Assembly (NCBI GenBank): GCA_943788835.1
Contig: CALSRU010000004.1
Coordinates: 155,941 to 219,940 of the forward strand
Reading direction: 5' to 3'
DNA: 64,000 nucleotides
From: an uncultured Pseudomonadales bacterium
GTDB lineage: Bacteria > Pseudomonadota > Gammaproteobacteria > Pseudomonadales > UBA7434
In this document: piece after piece, positions 55,603 through 64,000 of the stretch
How the letters are laid out: the number at the start of each line of letters is the position of its first letter
Position numbering within the stretch: the stretch's first letter is position 1
Notes under the pieces: generated by a model
Database searches by the model: none
What the model was told of the DNA's origin: nothing
Seen by the model: the letters and a program-made list of their open reading frames with translations, nothing else
Position numbers and translations under genes: made by a program

Positions 55603-56223
55603 TTAGGGTAGTGTCACATCAAGTAAAAAGCGGCCTTGCGAGGCATGTTGTTGCGTCGTGTGAGTTATGTCCACCATATGCATGCCTGAAGCCAAAGCAT
55701 GGCTAGGCAGCTGCACTTCGATAATATCAGCGACGATGGTCGTGTCGGCAATCCACCGGCCAGTATCGTTAATGATGCGAGCATGCGGTGGCGTTGCGTC
55801 TTGTGCGAGCCCAGGGTTATGAATTCGCAGTATTAAATTATTTTCAAGGTCTGCAAGGGTGATTTGGAAGGCGCTTCCACCTATTGGAATGGTGAAGCTG
55901 CCGCTGGGGTCGGCTAGAAGTTTAATGCTGTTTGCCATAAGATCTGGCGGCTCGGTTGAGCGTGCATTGCTAGCAGAGATTTTTATAAGTTCCTCGCGTG
56001 TTTTCGGTTTGTACATTTCTGGTTCACTAGTCGAACGTTCCCCCAGTCCATCCTCGGCTTGCTTTACAGCCCGCTCAGTTGGATCCGTTGATGAGCTAAT
56101 GGCCTCTGGTTCAGAGACCGACTCTTGCGGTGCTAGATTACGAAAATAAAGCGCAGCTAAAACCACTAGGGTTAAAGCAATGGGTAGCCTTGACTTCCGA
56201 TAAATTTTAGTCGCGTTCAGCAT
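55603..56223 (-). CDS. Membrane-anchored periplasmic protein, partner of the di-heme propeller
   Basis: A 206-residue protein with one N-terminal membrane helix (about 13-28, basic flank KIYRKSR), then an acidic Ser/Glu-rich linker to about 100 and a beta-rich C-terminal domain. No lipobox cysteine. Its ATG (56223) directly abuts the stop of the upstream 1040-residue gene, so the two are translated together and likely act together. I do not recognise the family. Confidence 0.7.
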   Translation of the reverse strand: MLNATKIYRKSRLPIALTLVVLAALYFRNLAPQESVSEPEAISSSTDPTERAVKQAEDGLGERSTSEPEMYKPKTREELIKISASNARSTEPPDLMANSIKLLADPSGSFTIPIGGSAFQITLADLENNLILRIHNPGLAQDATPPHARIINDTGRWIADTTIVADIIEVQLPSHALASGMHMVDITHTTQQHASQGRFLLDVTLP

Positions 56224-59200
56224 TCAAATCGATGGCTTTTGAGTGGTGTGGCGACGGCTGGCGATGCCGGCCATGGTTATAAATAACATAAAGCTGGCCA
56301 GCCAGGGTAAGAGCGGAATGTGGATAGTTTCCGGCGTCGAGATTATTGATAGCGGATCGGAACCCTGCGCCACCTCAAAACCATCGCTGAATGTATCGCC
56401 ATCGGTATCGTAAAGAATTGGATCCGTACCTAAAGCGGTCTCTTGGGTATCAGTTAAATCATCGTTATCGTCGTCAATATCACAGGCGTTACCTTGATTA
56501 TCGCCGTCACTATTGAGTTGATTGTTGTTATTGGTGGCAGGGCAGTTATCCAGCCCGTCGAGGAGTGCGTCTTCATCTCGATTTATGCCCATGCGCACAC
56601 CCGAACCAGGCACTGTGCAAGTAAAAGTTAGTGGGCCCGCAGTGGCCGGTAGCGCACGGAGTGCTGCCTCACTAATGCTGTTGCCAATATCGTCAACAAA
56701 TGAACCGTTAGCCTGCAGCAGCCAGCCACGCGCTTGGCCATTCACCGAACCTTTGACTATCAAATCGCACTCATGGGTTACGCCACCAAGAATTAAAGAT
56801 GTGAAGCTCGTTTGAGCTCGGTTAATCAATAGATCAACACGGGCATTGACCGATGAAGCATTACTGGCGGTAAGTGTAACTTGCTGGCCAACTATCGGCG
56901 CTAAGTCGGTTGGAAAGGCAAGCATAAACTGCTCAACATCAGCTCTCATCTGATTGGGCGTGCCATTTTGATCGAGTAATTGTGGAAATACAGGGGCACT
57001 TAAAAAATGGTCAACGCTTCCAATAGAGCCATCATGCAAAAAGCCCGCGCCACGAATTTGGTCGGTGCCGGGCCCTCCTACATGTGAAGTGCCAAACATC
57101 CCGACTTTTTGGTACAGATTACGCAGGTGCGAGATCTTCATGTTTTGCGGTTCCCCCTCAACCGATTCGCGTCCATCCGTGCCAAAAAAACCGTTGGCAG
57201 GGTCTAGCTTATGGCAGCCATCGCAATTAAAAATTTGATCGCTTGTTGGGCCAACAAAAAAACCTGCACCATTGGCTTGAGCCGGTGTGAAGCTGTTATC
57301 TAGGTTAGCAACGGGGTTGGGCGGCAGTCGCAGCTGTAAGATAAAGTCGGTAAATTGCTGCATTTGTGCAGGGCTGATCGTGCCGTGTTTGCCCAACAGC
57401 CCTTCAAAGGCCAAAATGAAATTGTTGAATGAGGCCTCCTCACTGCAGGCAGCCCCACTGGGTTCATTGCACAGGTCAGCACCAAAAAAGCCATCAACCC
57501 GATCGCCGCGCCAATGCATGGCTCCGTGAGTTGCCATACCGCGTAGCGTTTGAGTCGTCATTGGGCCTTTCATTGGGTGAAAGGGGCGAGGTCCAAATTG
57601 TGGGCCGATAAATCCAGTCGCGCTGGGCTGATTATTAGTAGCCGAAATCGCCTCGTCAGGATCACCTAGGTTCCAAGCTAGGTGATCTAGGTCGCCGAAT
57701 ACATGGCAGCTGGCACACGATGACTCACCATTACCAGAGCTCAGTTGTGAATCGTAAAGAAAGGGTCGGCCATTTTTAATGAGCGCCGGTTCTGGATCAG
57801 ACAATAAATGTGTGGCAAGTGTTGCGCCCGAATTTAAATCAATTTCAGCAATGCTATGATCGAAGCGCTGCATAACATAAAGTTTGCCATTGGCTTCGTC
57901 TAACGCTAATCCACTGGGGCCGCCTGCGGTATCAATATAATTGCCACTTGCAGCGGACGGGTCAAAATTCGTTGAAAAGTTAGCATCTTCAATTTCAGCT
58001 GCTGTAAACACACCAATTTTGCTGGAACCAAAAGCTGCCAAATACACAGTATCGCCTGTGCTATTAGTAACTATTTGTAATGGGATTGCCAGCGTGTGTG
58101 GCCGCATAGCAGCAATGTCGGCATGTGTTTGAGGATCATTTTCAGTGTGCAGTTTAGTGTAGTCAATATGTTGGTTTAAATGCTTAGGCGCTACATTTCC
58201 CGTCACAGGATCAATGACTGTGAGGCGCGTTTGAGAGAGATTACCTTGTACGGTGCTACCTCCAAAATCACCGGGGCCTTCAAAGCGAACGTCATTAGGT
58301 GATTCATGGTTAGACACGTAAAGTTTGCCAGTAACAGGATTTACAACCATGTTGTAGAGTACTGTGCCTGCCCCTGCATACTCAGTTAGATTGAGATCGC
58401 TAGGTGAGGTGGTGTTGGCATTGAAAGAAAAAACATCTTTGTCTGGAAGCCCGAAGTTCACAATGGCGCTCCAATCACGACCAACAGCGTCAAGCCAGCT
58501 ATTGCCGTCAAATTTGACGATTAAACCGGTTTCTGGTGCAACGCCGGAATTACCGCTCGCTGGATCATTGGTAAAGGGGCCGGGTACACCGCCGGGTGCA
58601 CCAGATTGGCAGTTTGAGCCGCCAGCCATTTGAAAACCGTTGCACACTGAGACTTCACTGACCGTTGTGGTGCGATTGCCCGACATAAATGCAGCCACAT
58701 AAATTGTATTGCCGTCGGGGCTTACAGCAAGTGCGCGCGGTGTATCTGAAAAGGTTGTAATAATACGTTGCGGTATGCCACCGATCGCCGTATTGAGGCC
58801 AGTATTGCTGGCATCGAATATCCAAACGTCCGCGCGCCCAACATCTGGGGTTGTTAGCTGTGGATCGCCAGCGCCGGCTACACTGTTTAACGACGAATGC
58901 GTACGGTGCTGCCCGCGGTGGGCGGTGCTAATAAATGCGCGATCGGCGTTCGTGCCGCCAAAAACAATATCGCGCGGTTCGTCGCCAACCAGCAGTGTTC
59001 CTGCAACTAATGGCAATGTTGCGCTGACATCAACGATGCTGACGCTATCAGATAAATGGTTTACCACCCAGACTTCATCATTGGTGCGAGCCGCAACGGC
59101 AACGGGCTCCATGCCTACCGGCACCGAACCGACGTGGTAGAGCCCTTCACTGGTGACAGAATAAATTTCGAGGCGATTGTCAGGGGTGTTCACTGAAAAT

Positions 59201-59346
59201 AACTTGCTGCCATCGGGCGACATGGCCATGGGCCTTACATGACCGCTTTCGAACAAGTGATAAGAGGGCTGTGCGCTGAGTGTTGATGCTATTATAAGAA
59301 GGAGGAGGCCGCTTAAATTTGTTAGCCATTTGAATTTTTGCAGCAT
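56224..59346 (-). CDS. Secreted beta-propeller/di-heme cytochrome c protein with type-3 repeats and sorting-like tail
   Basis: A 1040-residue exported protein. A signal peptide (1-25) is followed by a beta-propeller of YVTN type (about 30-520, for example RALAVSPDGNTIYVAA). A di-heme cytochrome-c-peroxidase-like part has heme sites CASCH (544-548) and CDGCH (708-712), and GAGFLHDGSIGSVDHFL (767-783) as in di-heme oxidoreductases. Calcium-type thrombospondin-3 repeats follow (923-1000, DGLDNCPATNNN, DTDGDTFSDGFE). The end, IPLLPW (1010-1015), a membrane helix and RRH (1031-1033), resembles exosortase-type or IPTL-type sorting signals. Electron or peroxide chemistry at the cell surface is inferred. 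Confidence 0.85.
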   Translation of the reverse strand: MLQKFKWLTNLSGLLLLIIASTLSAQPSYHLFESGHVRPMAMSPDGSKLFSVNTPDNRLEIYSVTSEGLYHVGSVPVGMEPVAVAARTNDEVWVVNHLSDSVSIVDVSATLPLVAGTLLVGDEPRDIVFGGTNADRAFISTAHRGQHRTHSSLNSVAGAGDPQLTTPDVGRADVWIFDASNTGLNTAIGGIPQRIITTFSDTPRALAVSPDGNTIYVAAFMSGNRTTTVSEVSVCNGFQMAGGSNCQSGAPGGVPGPFTNDPASGNSGVAPETGLIVKFDGNSWLDAVGRDWSAIVNFGLPDKDVFSFNANTTSPSDLNLTEYAGAGTVLYNMVVNPVTGKLYVSNHESPNDVRFEGPGDFGGSTVQGNLSQTRLTVIDPVTGNVAPKHLNQHIDYTKLHTENDPQTHADIAAMRPHTLAIPLQIVTNSTGDTVYLAAFGSSKIGVFTAAEIEDANFSTNFDPSAASGNYIDTAGGPSGLALDEANGKLYVMQRFDHSIAEIDLNSGATLATHLLSDPEPALIKNGRPFLYDSQLSSGNGESSCASCHVFGDLDHLAWNLGDPDEAISATNNQPSATGFIGPQFGPRPFHPMKGPMTTQTLRGMATHGAMHWRGDRVDGFFGADLCNEPSGAACSEEASFNNFILAFEGLLGKHGTISPAQMQQFTDFILQLRLPPNPVANLDNSFTPAQANGAGFFVGPTSDQIFNCDGCHKLDPANGFFGTDGRESVEGEPQNMKISHLRNLYQKVGMFGTSHVGGPGTDQIRGAGFLHDGSIGSVDHFLSAPVFPQLLDQNGTPNQMRADVEQFMLAFPTDLAPIVGQQVTLTASNASSVNARVDLLINRAQTSFTSLILGGVTHECDLIVKGSVNGQARGWLLQANGSFVDDIGNSISEAALRALPATAGPLTFTCTVPGSGVRMGINRDEDALLDGLDNCPATNNNNQLNSDGDNQGNACDIDDDNDDLTDTQETALGTDPILYDTDGDTFSDGFEVAQGSDPLSIISTPETIHIPLLPWLASFMLFITMAGIASRRHTTQKPSI

Positions 59347-59646
59347 TGTCCTATCTCCAACCGTTTTTTTTTGTAAATTTCGAGTTCTGCTACTACCTGA
59401 ATATTAATTTTTTATTGGTTATTTAGAGTAACTATCGCGCCAACTTTCTGTTGGTTGACAGCAGCCTTTTACTACTCAACCTATCTCCCTTTTTGATGAC
59501 TATTTAGGGCTGTCGCTACCAGTTGTCTTATATTTTAGCATATGAGAAATGCATGCTTTCAACGTATTGGCGACGTTTCGTACGCCAGCCTTTGGGCTTG
59601 TAATGTAGGCGTGAGCGCCCAGAAAGCGAATATTGGATAATCTGAT
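59347..59646. other. Region upstream of the di-heme propeller gene
   Basis: 300 bases between its start and the serine hydrolase stop. AGGA is well placed before the propeller ATG. No clear promoter, hairpin or ORF. Confidence 0.4.
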
Positions 59647-60873
59647 TTACAGACCCTTTGCAATTGTTTGAAATAAATCAACATAAGCTATCTTTGAACC
59701 TAAAATGTTTTTCGTAAAATGGGGGTTAGCCGTGGTTTTAACAATAACCAATGACTTTTCAGGGTTGACGTAAATGTATTGGTTGTAGATGCCCGAGGCG
59801 AAAAAATCATTGCCGTAGGGTTCAATGGGCACCCACCAGAAATAAGCATAGCCAAAGGCTTGGCTCGATAGCGGGTTGTCATAGCCAGGCATTAAATGCG
59901 GAGCATGCGGTACCGTCGATTGCTTAACCCAGTCGGCAGAGATTATCTGTTGATTGCCCCATTGCCCATTTTGTAAAAATAACTGACCCAATTTGGCATA
60001 GTCGCGCAAGGTGACGTTTAATCCGCCCAGTGCTAATTCCATGCCCTCGCTGTCTATCAGCCATTGAGCTTCGTCCTCAGCGCCTAACGGTTGCCAAAGC
60101 TTTTCCTGCATGTAATCGGCTAGTGATTGCTCGCCGATGGCCGCCCGCAAGACCATGCCAGCCACTTGCGCGTCCATACTATTATATTGGTTAAATTCGC
60201 CAGGCTTTCTTTGCGACGCCAACTCACTGATGAATTCGCTCATTACACCGCCCATGGCGTAATTTTTTTGAAAGCGATTAATGTCCGATTTTTTATCAGC
60301 ATAGTCTTCGTTGAATAAAATACCTCCGCTCATTTCTAGGCAGTCGGCTAACGTGGCGTTGGCATAACCACTATTTTTAAGCTCCGGTAAATACATCACA
60401 ACGGGATCATCTACACTGCCAATCAGCTGTTCATCGATTGCAATACCAATCAGTGCAGAGGTGAATGACTTTGCAACGGAAAAAGAAATGTGCGTGGTGT
60501 CTGGTTGCATGCCCTGCCAATATCGTTCGTAAACCGTTTGGCCGTTGCGGAGGATTAACATACCGGTTGAGCCGGTTTGCTGTAAAAATTCTTCGGTGTC
60601 ATTGGTTATTTGTTGGCTAACAAAAGAAACCGGCAGCTCAATTGGTTGTGACGATTCTGCAAACCGGTGCGGCATACTGGACGATGCGACACGACTAACG
60701 GGAACGCTTTTTTCAATTGACATGAAATTGCTTGCAATTTTATCGGCATCGGCCAGCGTAGCCAATGCATACACGCGTTGCATAATGGGCGCATATTGTA
60801 GGATCAGTGCGGTGCTAATTAAAACGGCCAGCAGTATCATTAATGGCCGTAGCATGGAACGATGACTTTTCAT
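59647..60873 (-). CDS. Beta-lactamase-family serine hydrolase (class C-like)
   Basis: A 408-residue exported or membrane-anchored hydrolase with an N-terminal hydrophobic helix (about 9-26). The SxxK active site is Ser132-x-x-Lys135 (SVAKS), and the QYNSMDAQV segment near 217 gives the Tyr/Asn motif. Glycine-rich LGGLNVTLRDYAKLGQLFLQNG near 281-302 is typical of the beta-lactamase/esterase EstB group. It is more likely an esterase or peptidase than a true beta-lactamase. ATG 60873. It is divergent from the acyltransferase. Confidence 0.88.
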   Translation of the reverse strand: MKSHRSMLRPLMILLAVLISTALILQYAPIMQRVYALATLADADKIASNFMSIEKSVPVSRVASSSMPHRFAESSQPIELPVSFVSQQITNDTEEFLQQTGSTGMLILRNGQTVYERYWQGMQPDTTHISFSVAKSFTSALIGIAIDEQLIGSVDDPVVMYLPELKNSGYANATLADCLEMSGGILFNEDYADKKSDINRFQKNYAMGGVMSEFISELASQRKPGEFNQYNSMDAQVAGMVLRAAIGEQSLADYMQEKLWQPLGAEDEAQWLIDSEGMELALGGLNVTLRDYAKLGQLFLQNGQWGNQQIISADWVKQSTVPHAPHLMPGYDNPLSSQAFGYAYFWWVPIEPYGNDFFASGIYNQYIYVNPEKSLVIVKTTANPHFTKNILGSKIAYVDLFQTIAKGL

Positions 60874-61279
60874 AAGACGCTTGTTCTCGCTAAAAATTAT
60901 CTTGTTTTGAAAAGGTGGCTGCTTAGCTTAGTCGCCGATTTTATTAGCCTCTTCAGCCTCTAAAGTGTACTGTTTTGCGCTGAGTGAGACAAACACAGGT
61001 TGACGAGCGGTCTTGTTGTATAAGCTTTTGCATGCTTATTGCTATTGTGAGGGAAGGGCTTTGCCGTCTATTATAAAATGAGATCGTGTTATAATTGAGC
61101 AGGTTTGAGGTTTAGAAAGCCGTGACCGTTCTGTTAGGCGCATGGAGCGTTGTAGAGCGAAAGCCTATGCTTGCGCGCTCTGGGTGGGAATATCTCACAG
61201 GTATTGATGGGAGTTGGGCACTAAAATGGGCGTCCGGCGAAAGAAACTTTGCCAATGTTTTCCTTTATAAGGCAGCTAT
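60874..61279. other. Region between serine hydrolase and acyltransferase genes
   Basis: 406 bases between divergent genes, containing an extended -10 element and a possible 55-codon gene. Otherwise no feature seen. Confidence 0.5.
61087..61095 (+). promoter_or_regulatory. Extended -10 element
   Basis: TGTTATAAT matches TGnTATAAT. No good -35 box is present, as is normal for extended -10 promoters. It lies 27 bases before a 55-codon frame and about 185 bases before the acyltransferase. Confidence 0.35.
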
Positions 61280-61289
61280 ATGTCATTGA
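61122..61289 (+). CDS. Possible short ORF overlapping the acyltransferase start
   Basis: A 55-codon frame from GTG 61122 to TGA 61287-61289, overlapping the acyltransferase ATG by 10 bases. The product is Trp-rich, hydrophobic and protein-like (for example GWEYLTGIDGSWALKW). An extended -10 element lies 27 bases upstream and GAGG sits 11 bases before the GTG, a rather long spacing. It could be a leader or coupled small protein. Only a weak call. Confidence 0.3.
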   Translation: MTVLLGAWSVVERKPMLARSGWEYLTGIDGSWALKWASGERNFANVFLYKAAICH

Positions 61290-62158
61290 AACAAAAAAAT
61301 TGCACCATGCGTGATAAAACCATTTTTGATGGGGTGGTTTTTAAGTTTTTTTTCAAATATTTCTATCGTGTTTGGTTTAAGCTCTCTGGGTGGCAAACTA
61401 CTAGCGATTTAGGCGACGGTGCTGGAGTGACTATTGCCGCACCTCATACATCCAATTGGGATTTTTTCTATGCACTAGGCGTCGCCATTTTATTGGATAT
61501 TAAAATTTATTTTTCTATCAAGAAAAGTTGGTGCGAACTGCCAGTAATAGGTTCATTTATGTTGTGGCTGGGTGGCATACCCATTGACCGCTCAGCATCG
61601 GGGCAAGTCGATCAAATAAAAACGTTTGTTAAACGGCATAAAAACGAGCGCATTTTCTTTTTGTTTACCCCCGAAGGCACTCGGGCCGGCGTAGCCAAAT
61701 GGAAAACAGGCTTCTATCATGTGGCTAAAGATTGCGGGTTGCCTATTTTTCTTGCCAAGGTAGATTACCGGGACAAAATGGCGGGTGTGTTTCATTCCTT
61801 CCAGCTTACCCTTAGCAAGGATGATGATATTGATGCAATGCAAGAGTCTTATAAAAGTGTTTGCGGGCGCTACCACGAGAAGCAATTTCCAGCTTATGCA
61901 GGACCACTGCACGAGTTTTCACAGCACGAGGCGCGTGTAATGCAAGCGCTGTACTCATTGCGGGGTATGGCAACCCAAGCCGAAATTGCCGCTAAAGCTA
62001 AGTTTGAAGAGCTATCGACTGAGATGCTCGACTTTTTAGTTGAGAAAGGCATCCTTGAAAGGCAGCAGCAGGTTGTTGATGGCAAAAGCGTAACGATATA
62101 TCGCTTAACACTGGCGGGTAACGGATGTTTGCTCCATTTGCGGCCTAGCCTTGCCTAG
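61280..62158 (+). CDS. PlsC-type acyltransferase fused to a winged-helix-like C-terminal domain
   Basis: A 292-residue protein. Residues 25-200 are a lysophospholipid acyltransferase: HTSNWD (the catalytic H-x4-D), GGIPIDRSA and TPEGTRAGVAKWK follow in family order. The short acyltransferases of this kind that I know are about 200 residues. Residues 215-285 add ALYSLRGMATQAEIAAKAKFEELSTEMLDFLVEKGILER and a beta wing (DGKSVTIYRLT), resembling a winged helix as in MarR or PadR regulators. ATG 61280 has AAGG at about -10. The role of the extra domain is unknown. Confidence 0.85.
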   Translation: MSLKQKNCTMRDKTIFDGVVFKFFFKYFYRVWFKLSGWQTTSDLGDGAGVTIAAPHTSNWDFFYALGVAILLDIKIYFSIKKSWCELPVIGSFMLWLGGIPIDRSASGQVDQIKTFVKRHKNERIFFLFTPEGTRAGVAKWKTGFYHVAKDCGLPIFLAKVDYRDKMAGVFHSFQLTLSKDDDIDAMQESYKSVCGRYHEKQFPAYAGPLHEFSQHEARVMQALYSLRGMATQAEIAAKAKFEELSTEMLDFLVEKGILERQQQVVDGKSVTIYRLTLAGNGCLLHLRPSLA

Positions 62159-62202
62159 CCCTACGATTTTTAGTCCTCACGAATAGATCGCCTAACACCG
62201 TG

Positions 62203-64000
62203 TTAGTCAACCGATGATGCTTCGCTGCTAGGGTCAGTATCTTTTTGTTGAATGGTCCACATCTCAAAATATTTGCCGCCTTGGCGCAGCAGTTGGGCGT
62301 GTGTGCCTTGTTCTATAAGCTGGCCTTGTTCAAGGACCACAATAGAATCTGCATCAACAATAGTCGACAACCGATGCGCAATCACGATACTAGTATGTTC
62401 GCGGGCAATCTCTGCAATCGCCGCCAAAATACTTTGCTCTGACTGGCTGTCGAGTGACGATGTGGCTTCGTCAAAAATCATAATAGGCGGCCTTTTGAGC
62501 ACCGCCCGAGCAATCGCGACACGCTGTTTTTCGCCGCCCGACAGTTTTAGTCCACGCTCGCCAACACGCGTTTTTTCTCGCTCGGGTAGGCGTTCAATAA
62601 AATCGTACAGGTGCGCCATGCGGATAGCTTCCCAAACATCGTCATCACTGGCATCTACTCGGCCATAGCGAATGTTGTCGAAAATACTGGCGTTAAATAG
62701 AACGGTATCTTGGGGTACTACACCAATAGCTGCACGTAAACTAGATTGACTGACTGAGTTAATGTTTTGCCCATCAATAGAAATACTGCCGCTAGTGCAA
62801 TCGTAAAATCGAAACAGTAATTTCATAATAGTCGATTTACCCGAGCCACTGCTGCCAACAATAGCAAGCTTTTGGCGTGGCTCGAGTGCAAAGTTTACCT
62901 TATGTAATATTGCCCGTTCGGGTTGGTATGCAAAGCTCACATTAGTGAATTCTATTTTTGCATTGTGAGCTACTAATGATTTAGCGTGAGGTAGGTCTTT
63001 GACTTTAGTCTCTATTTTTAACAGTGCAAACATCGCTTCAATATTGGCTAGCGAACTTTTCATTTCGCGGTAAACGAAACCCAAGAAATTAAGAGGTACA
63101 AATACTTGTATCATCATGGCGTTAATCAACACAAAGTCGCCAATAGTCATGGTGCCGTCTACCACATTAGCGCCTGCTAAAATCATGGCCAGTGTGGTGG
63201 CGATGGCTATGATGAGTGTTTGGCCTGCATTCAATGCAAACAGTGTGAGACGGTTGCGGCGGCGCGCATTTTCCCAGTTAGCCAGCTCGGTGTCGTAATG
63301 GTCGGATTCATATTGCTCGTTGGTAAAATATTTCACTGTTTCAAAGTTAATTAAGCTATCAATTGAGCGAGTGCTGCTACGCGACTCAGCCAAATTGACC
63401 TCACGGATAAAGCGCGTACGCCATTCGGTGGCAACCACCGAAAAGCCGATATAGGCTACTACGGCAACGAAAACAATAAGCGCGAAAGCCGGTTCGTAGT
63501 TCCATGCCAGCAAGCCAATTACCAAACCAAATTCTAGGAATGTAGGCACAATATTGAAAACCATAAAGCGCATTAAAAAGCTAATGCCATTAACGCCGCG
63601 CTCAATGTCACGTGATAAGCCGCCGGTGCGACGATCTAGATGAAAAGCCAGGTCCAGTGCGTGCAAGTGCGCGAACACTTTATAGCCGACGCGGCGCATA
63701 GCACGCTCGGTCACTCGTCCAAATAAGGTGTCGCGTAGTTGGCCAAAAAGTACATTGGCAAAGCGCACTATGCCGTAGGCAAGTAAGAGTGATAGCGGCA
63801 ACACTAAAAGAGCCGTTTGGCTGGTTTTGGTATCGAGTTGATCAACAATATCCTTGAGCACAAAGGGCAGCCCAACACTCGCGAGCTTGGCAGCCACTAG
63901 GCAGACTAAAGCGATGGCAATACGCAACCGAAATTCCAGCAGGTAAGGTAGCAGGTCGGTCAAACTAGACCAGCTTGCGGAGGTAGGAGCTAAATCACTG
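62203..64000 (-). CDS. ABC exporter of the Atm1/HMT1 type (5' end outside window)
   Basis: A fused membrane-ATPase half-transporter. At least 599 residues are visible; the frame stays open to the window edge (SDLAPTSASW precedes the TTG at 63963, which is probably not the start). Five or six membrane helices end near 310. The ATPase has Walker A VGSSGSGKST, the Q-loop VVPQDTVLF, the signature LSGGEKQRVAIARA and Walker B IMIFDEATSSLD. The membrane-part motif DRRTGGLSRDIERGVNGI is typical of mitochondrial-Atm1-like glutathione or metal-conjugate exporters. Confidence 0.92.
   Translation of the reverse strand, partial: SDLAPTSASWSSLTDLLPYLLEFRLRIAIALVCLVAAKLASVGLPFVLKDIVDQLDTKTSQTALLVLPLSLLLAYGIVRFANVLFGQLRDTLFGRVTERAMRRVGYKVFAHLHALDLAFHLDRRTGGLSRDIERGVNGISFLMRFMVFNIVPTFLEFGLVIGLLAWNYEPAFALIVFVAVVAYIGFSVVATEWRTRFIREVNLAESRSSTRSIDSLINFETVKYFTNEQYESDHYDTELANWENARRRNRLTLFALNAGQTLIIAIATTLAMILAGANVVDGTMTIGDFVLINAMMIQVFVPLNFLGFVYREMKSSLANIEAMFALLKIETKVKDLPHAKSLVAHNAKIEFTNVSFAYQPERAILHKVNFALEPRQKLAIVGSSGSGKSTIMKLLFRFYDCTSGSISIDGQNINSVSQSSLRAAIGVVPQDTVLFNASIFDNIRYGRVDASDDDVWEAIRMAHLYDFIERLPEREKTRVGERGLKLSGGEKQRVAIARAVLKRPPIMIFDEATSSLDSQSEQSILAAIAEIAREHTSIVIAHRLSTIVDADSIVVLEQGQLIEQGTHAQLLRQGGKYFEMWTIQQKDTDPSSEASSVD

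Noticed and set aside
1-64000. tRNA, rRNA, CRISPR arrays, insertion sequences, prophage
   Set aside because: Intergenic regions were read by eye for cloverleaf-like or repeated elements and none was convincing; a tRNA-specific scan was not possible here.

Overview
The window is a chromosomal segment of a gammaproteobacterium with mid-range GC. The evidence is gene order: ygfZ | sdhE-cptA | nadB, then rpoE-rseA-rseB-rseC-lepA-lepB-DUF4845-rnc-era-recO, then cysM-relA-mazG, adk, a Lys-rich histone-H1/AlgP-like gene, mobA, tsaB and uppP. Pseudomonadales and Cellvibrionales carry similar blocks. Differences from the Pseudomonas layout (no mucD after rseC, no pdxJ after recO, no rlmD between cysM and relA) make a marine Cellvibrionales-type organism (Spongiibacteraceae, Halieaceae or relatives) the best guess. 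That placement is inference from memory of gene order, not a computed phylogeny. I saw no rRNA, tRNA, CRISPR array, transposase or prophage.

Layout. 1-6 kb: tail of an MFS-type permease; the glutathione-dependent formaldehyde pair frmA (one-base frameshift) and fghA; a nitroreductase; a long-chain acyl-CoA synthetase; an adrenodoxin-type ferredoxin; a DUF4404-like protein. 6-15 kb: a small membrane protein, recQ, an orphan ParA ATPase, a YdjM-like membrane protein with a TerB-like partner, the ribosome-rescue factor arfB, an iron-type alcohol dehydrogenase, a PaaI-like thioesterase and a nitronate monooxygenase closed by a clear terminator. 15-22 kb: a non-coding stretch with a 20-bp palindrome and what looks like a decayed gene; a DUF1800/DUF1501 secreted-protein pair; a coiled-coil protein; a glycerophosphodiester phosphodiesterase; an HDOD protein; ygfZ. 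22-39 kb: conserved core: sdhE/cptA, nadB, the sigma-E envelope-stress operon, translation and RNA-processing genes, cysM, the stringent-response synthetase relA, and mazG.

39-50 kb: adk; an AT-rich gap of about 0.9 kb; the H1-like gene with fifteen consecutive 15-bp repeat units; mobA; tsaB; uppP; a hypothetical protein; an M18 aminopeptidase with a 25-bp palindrome in its first codons; a tRNA-queuosine mannosyltransferase-like gene; a ClC chloride transporter; a YebC-family regulator. 50-64 kb, more accessory: an outer-membrane beta-barrel protein, a DksA-like zinc-finger protein, an operon of a possible HTH protein, an alpha/beta hydrolase and a YedK-type SRAP protein, a peroxiredoxin-glutaredoxin fusion, a 1040-residue secreted beta-propeller/di-heme protein with a C-terminal sorting-like tail and a small anchored partner, a beta-lactamase-family serine hydrolase, a PlsC-type acyltransferase with an unexpected winged-helix-like C-terminus, and an Atm1-type ABC exporter cut by the window end.

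Worth a second look: the di-heme propeller with its partner; the acyltransferase fusion and the short ORF overlapping its start; the dyad symmetries near 15.2, 40.3 and 44.6-44.8 kb; the probable decayed gene at 15.3-15.6 kb; and the frmA frameshift. I found no clearly new multi-gene defence or secretion system.
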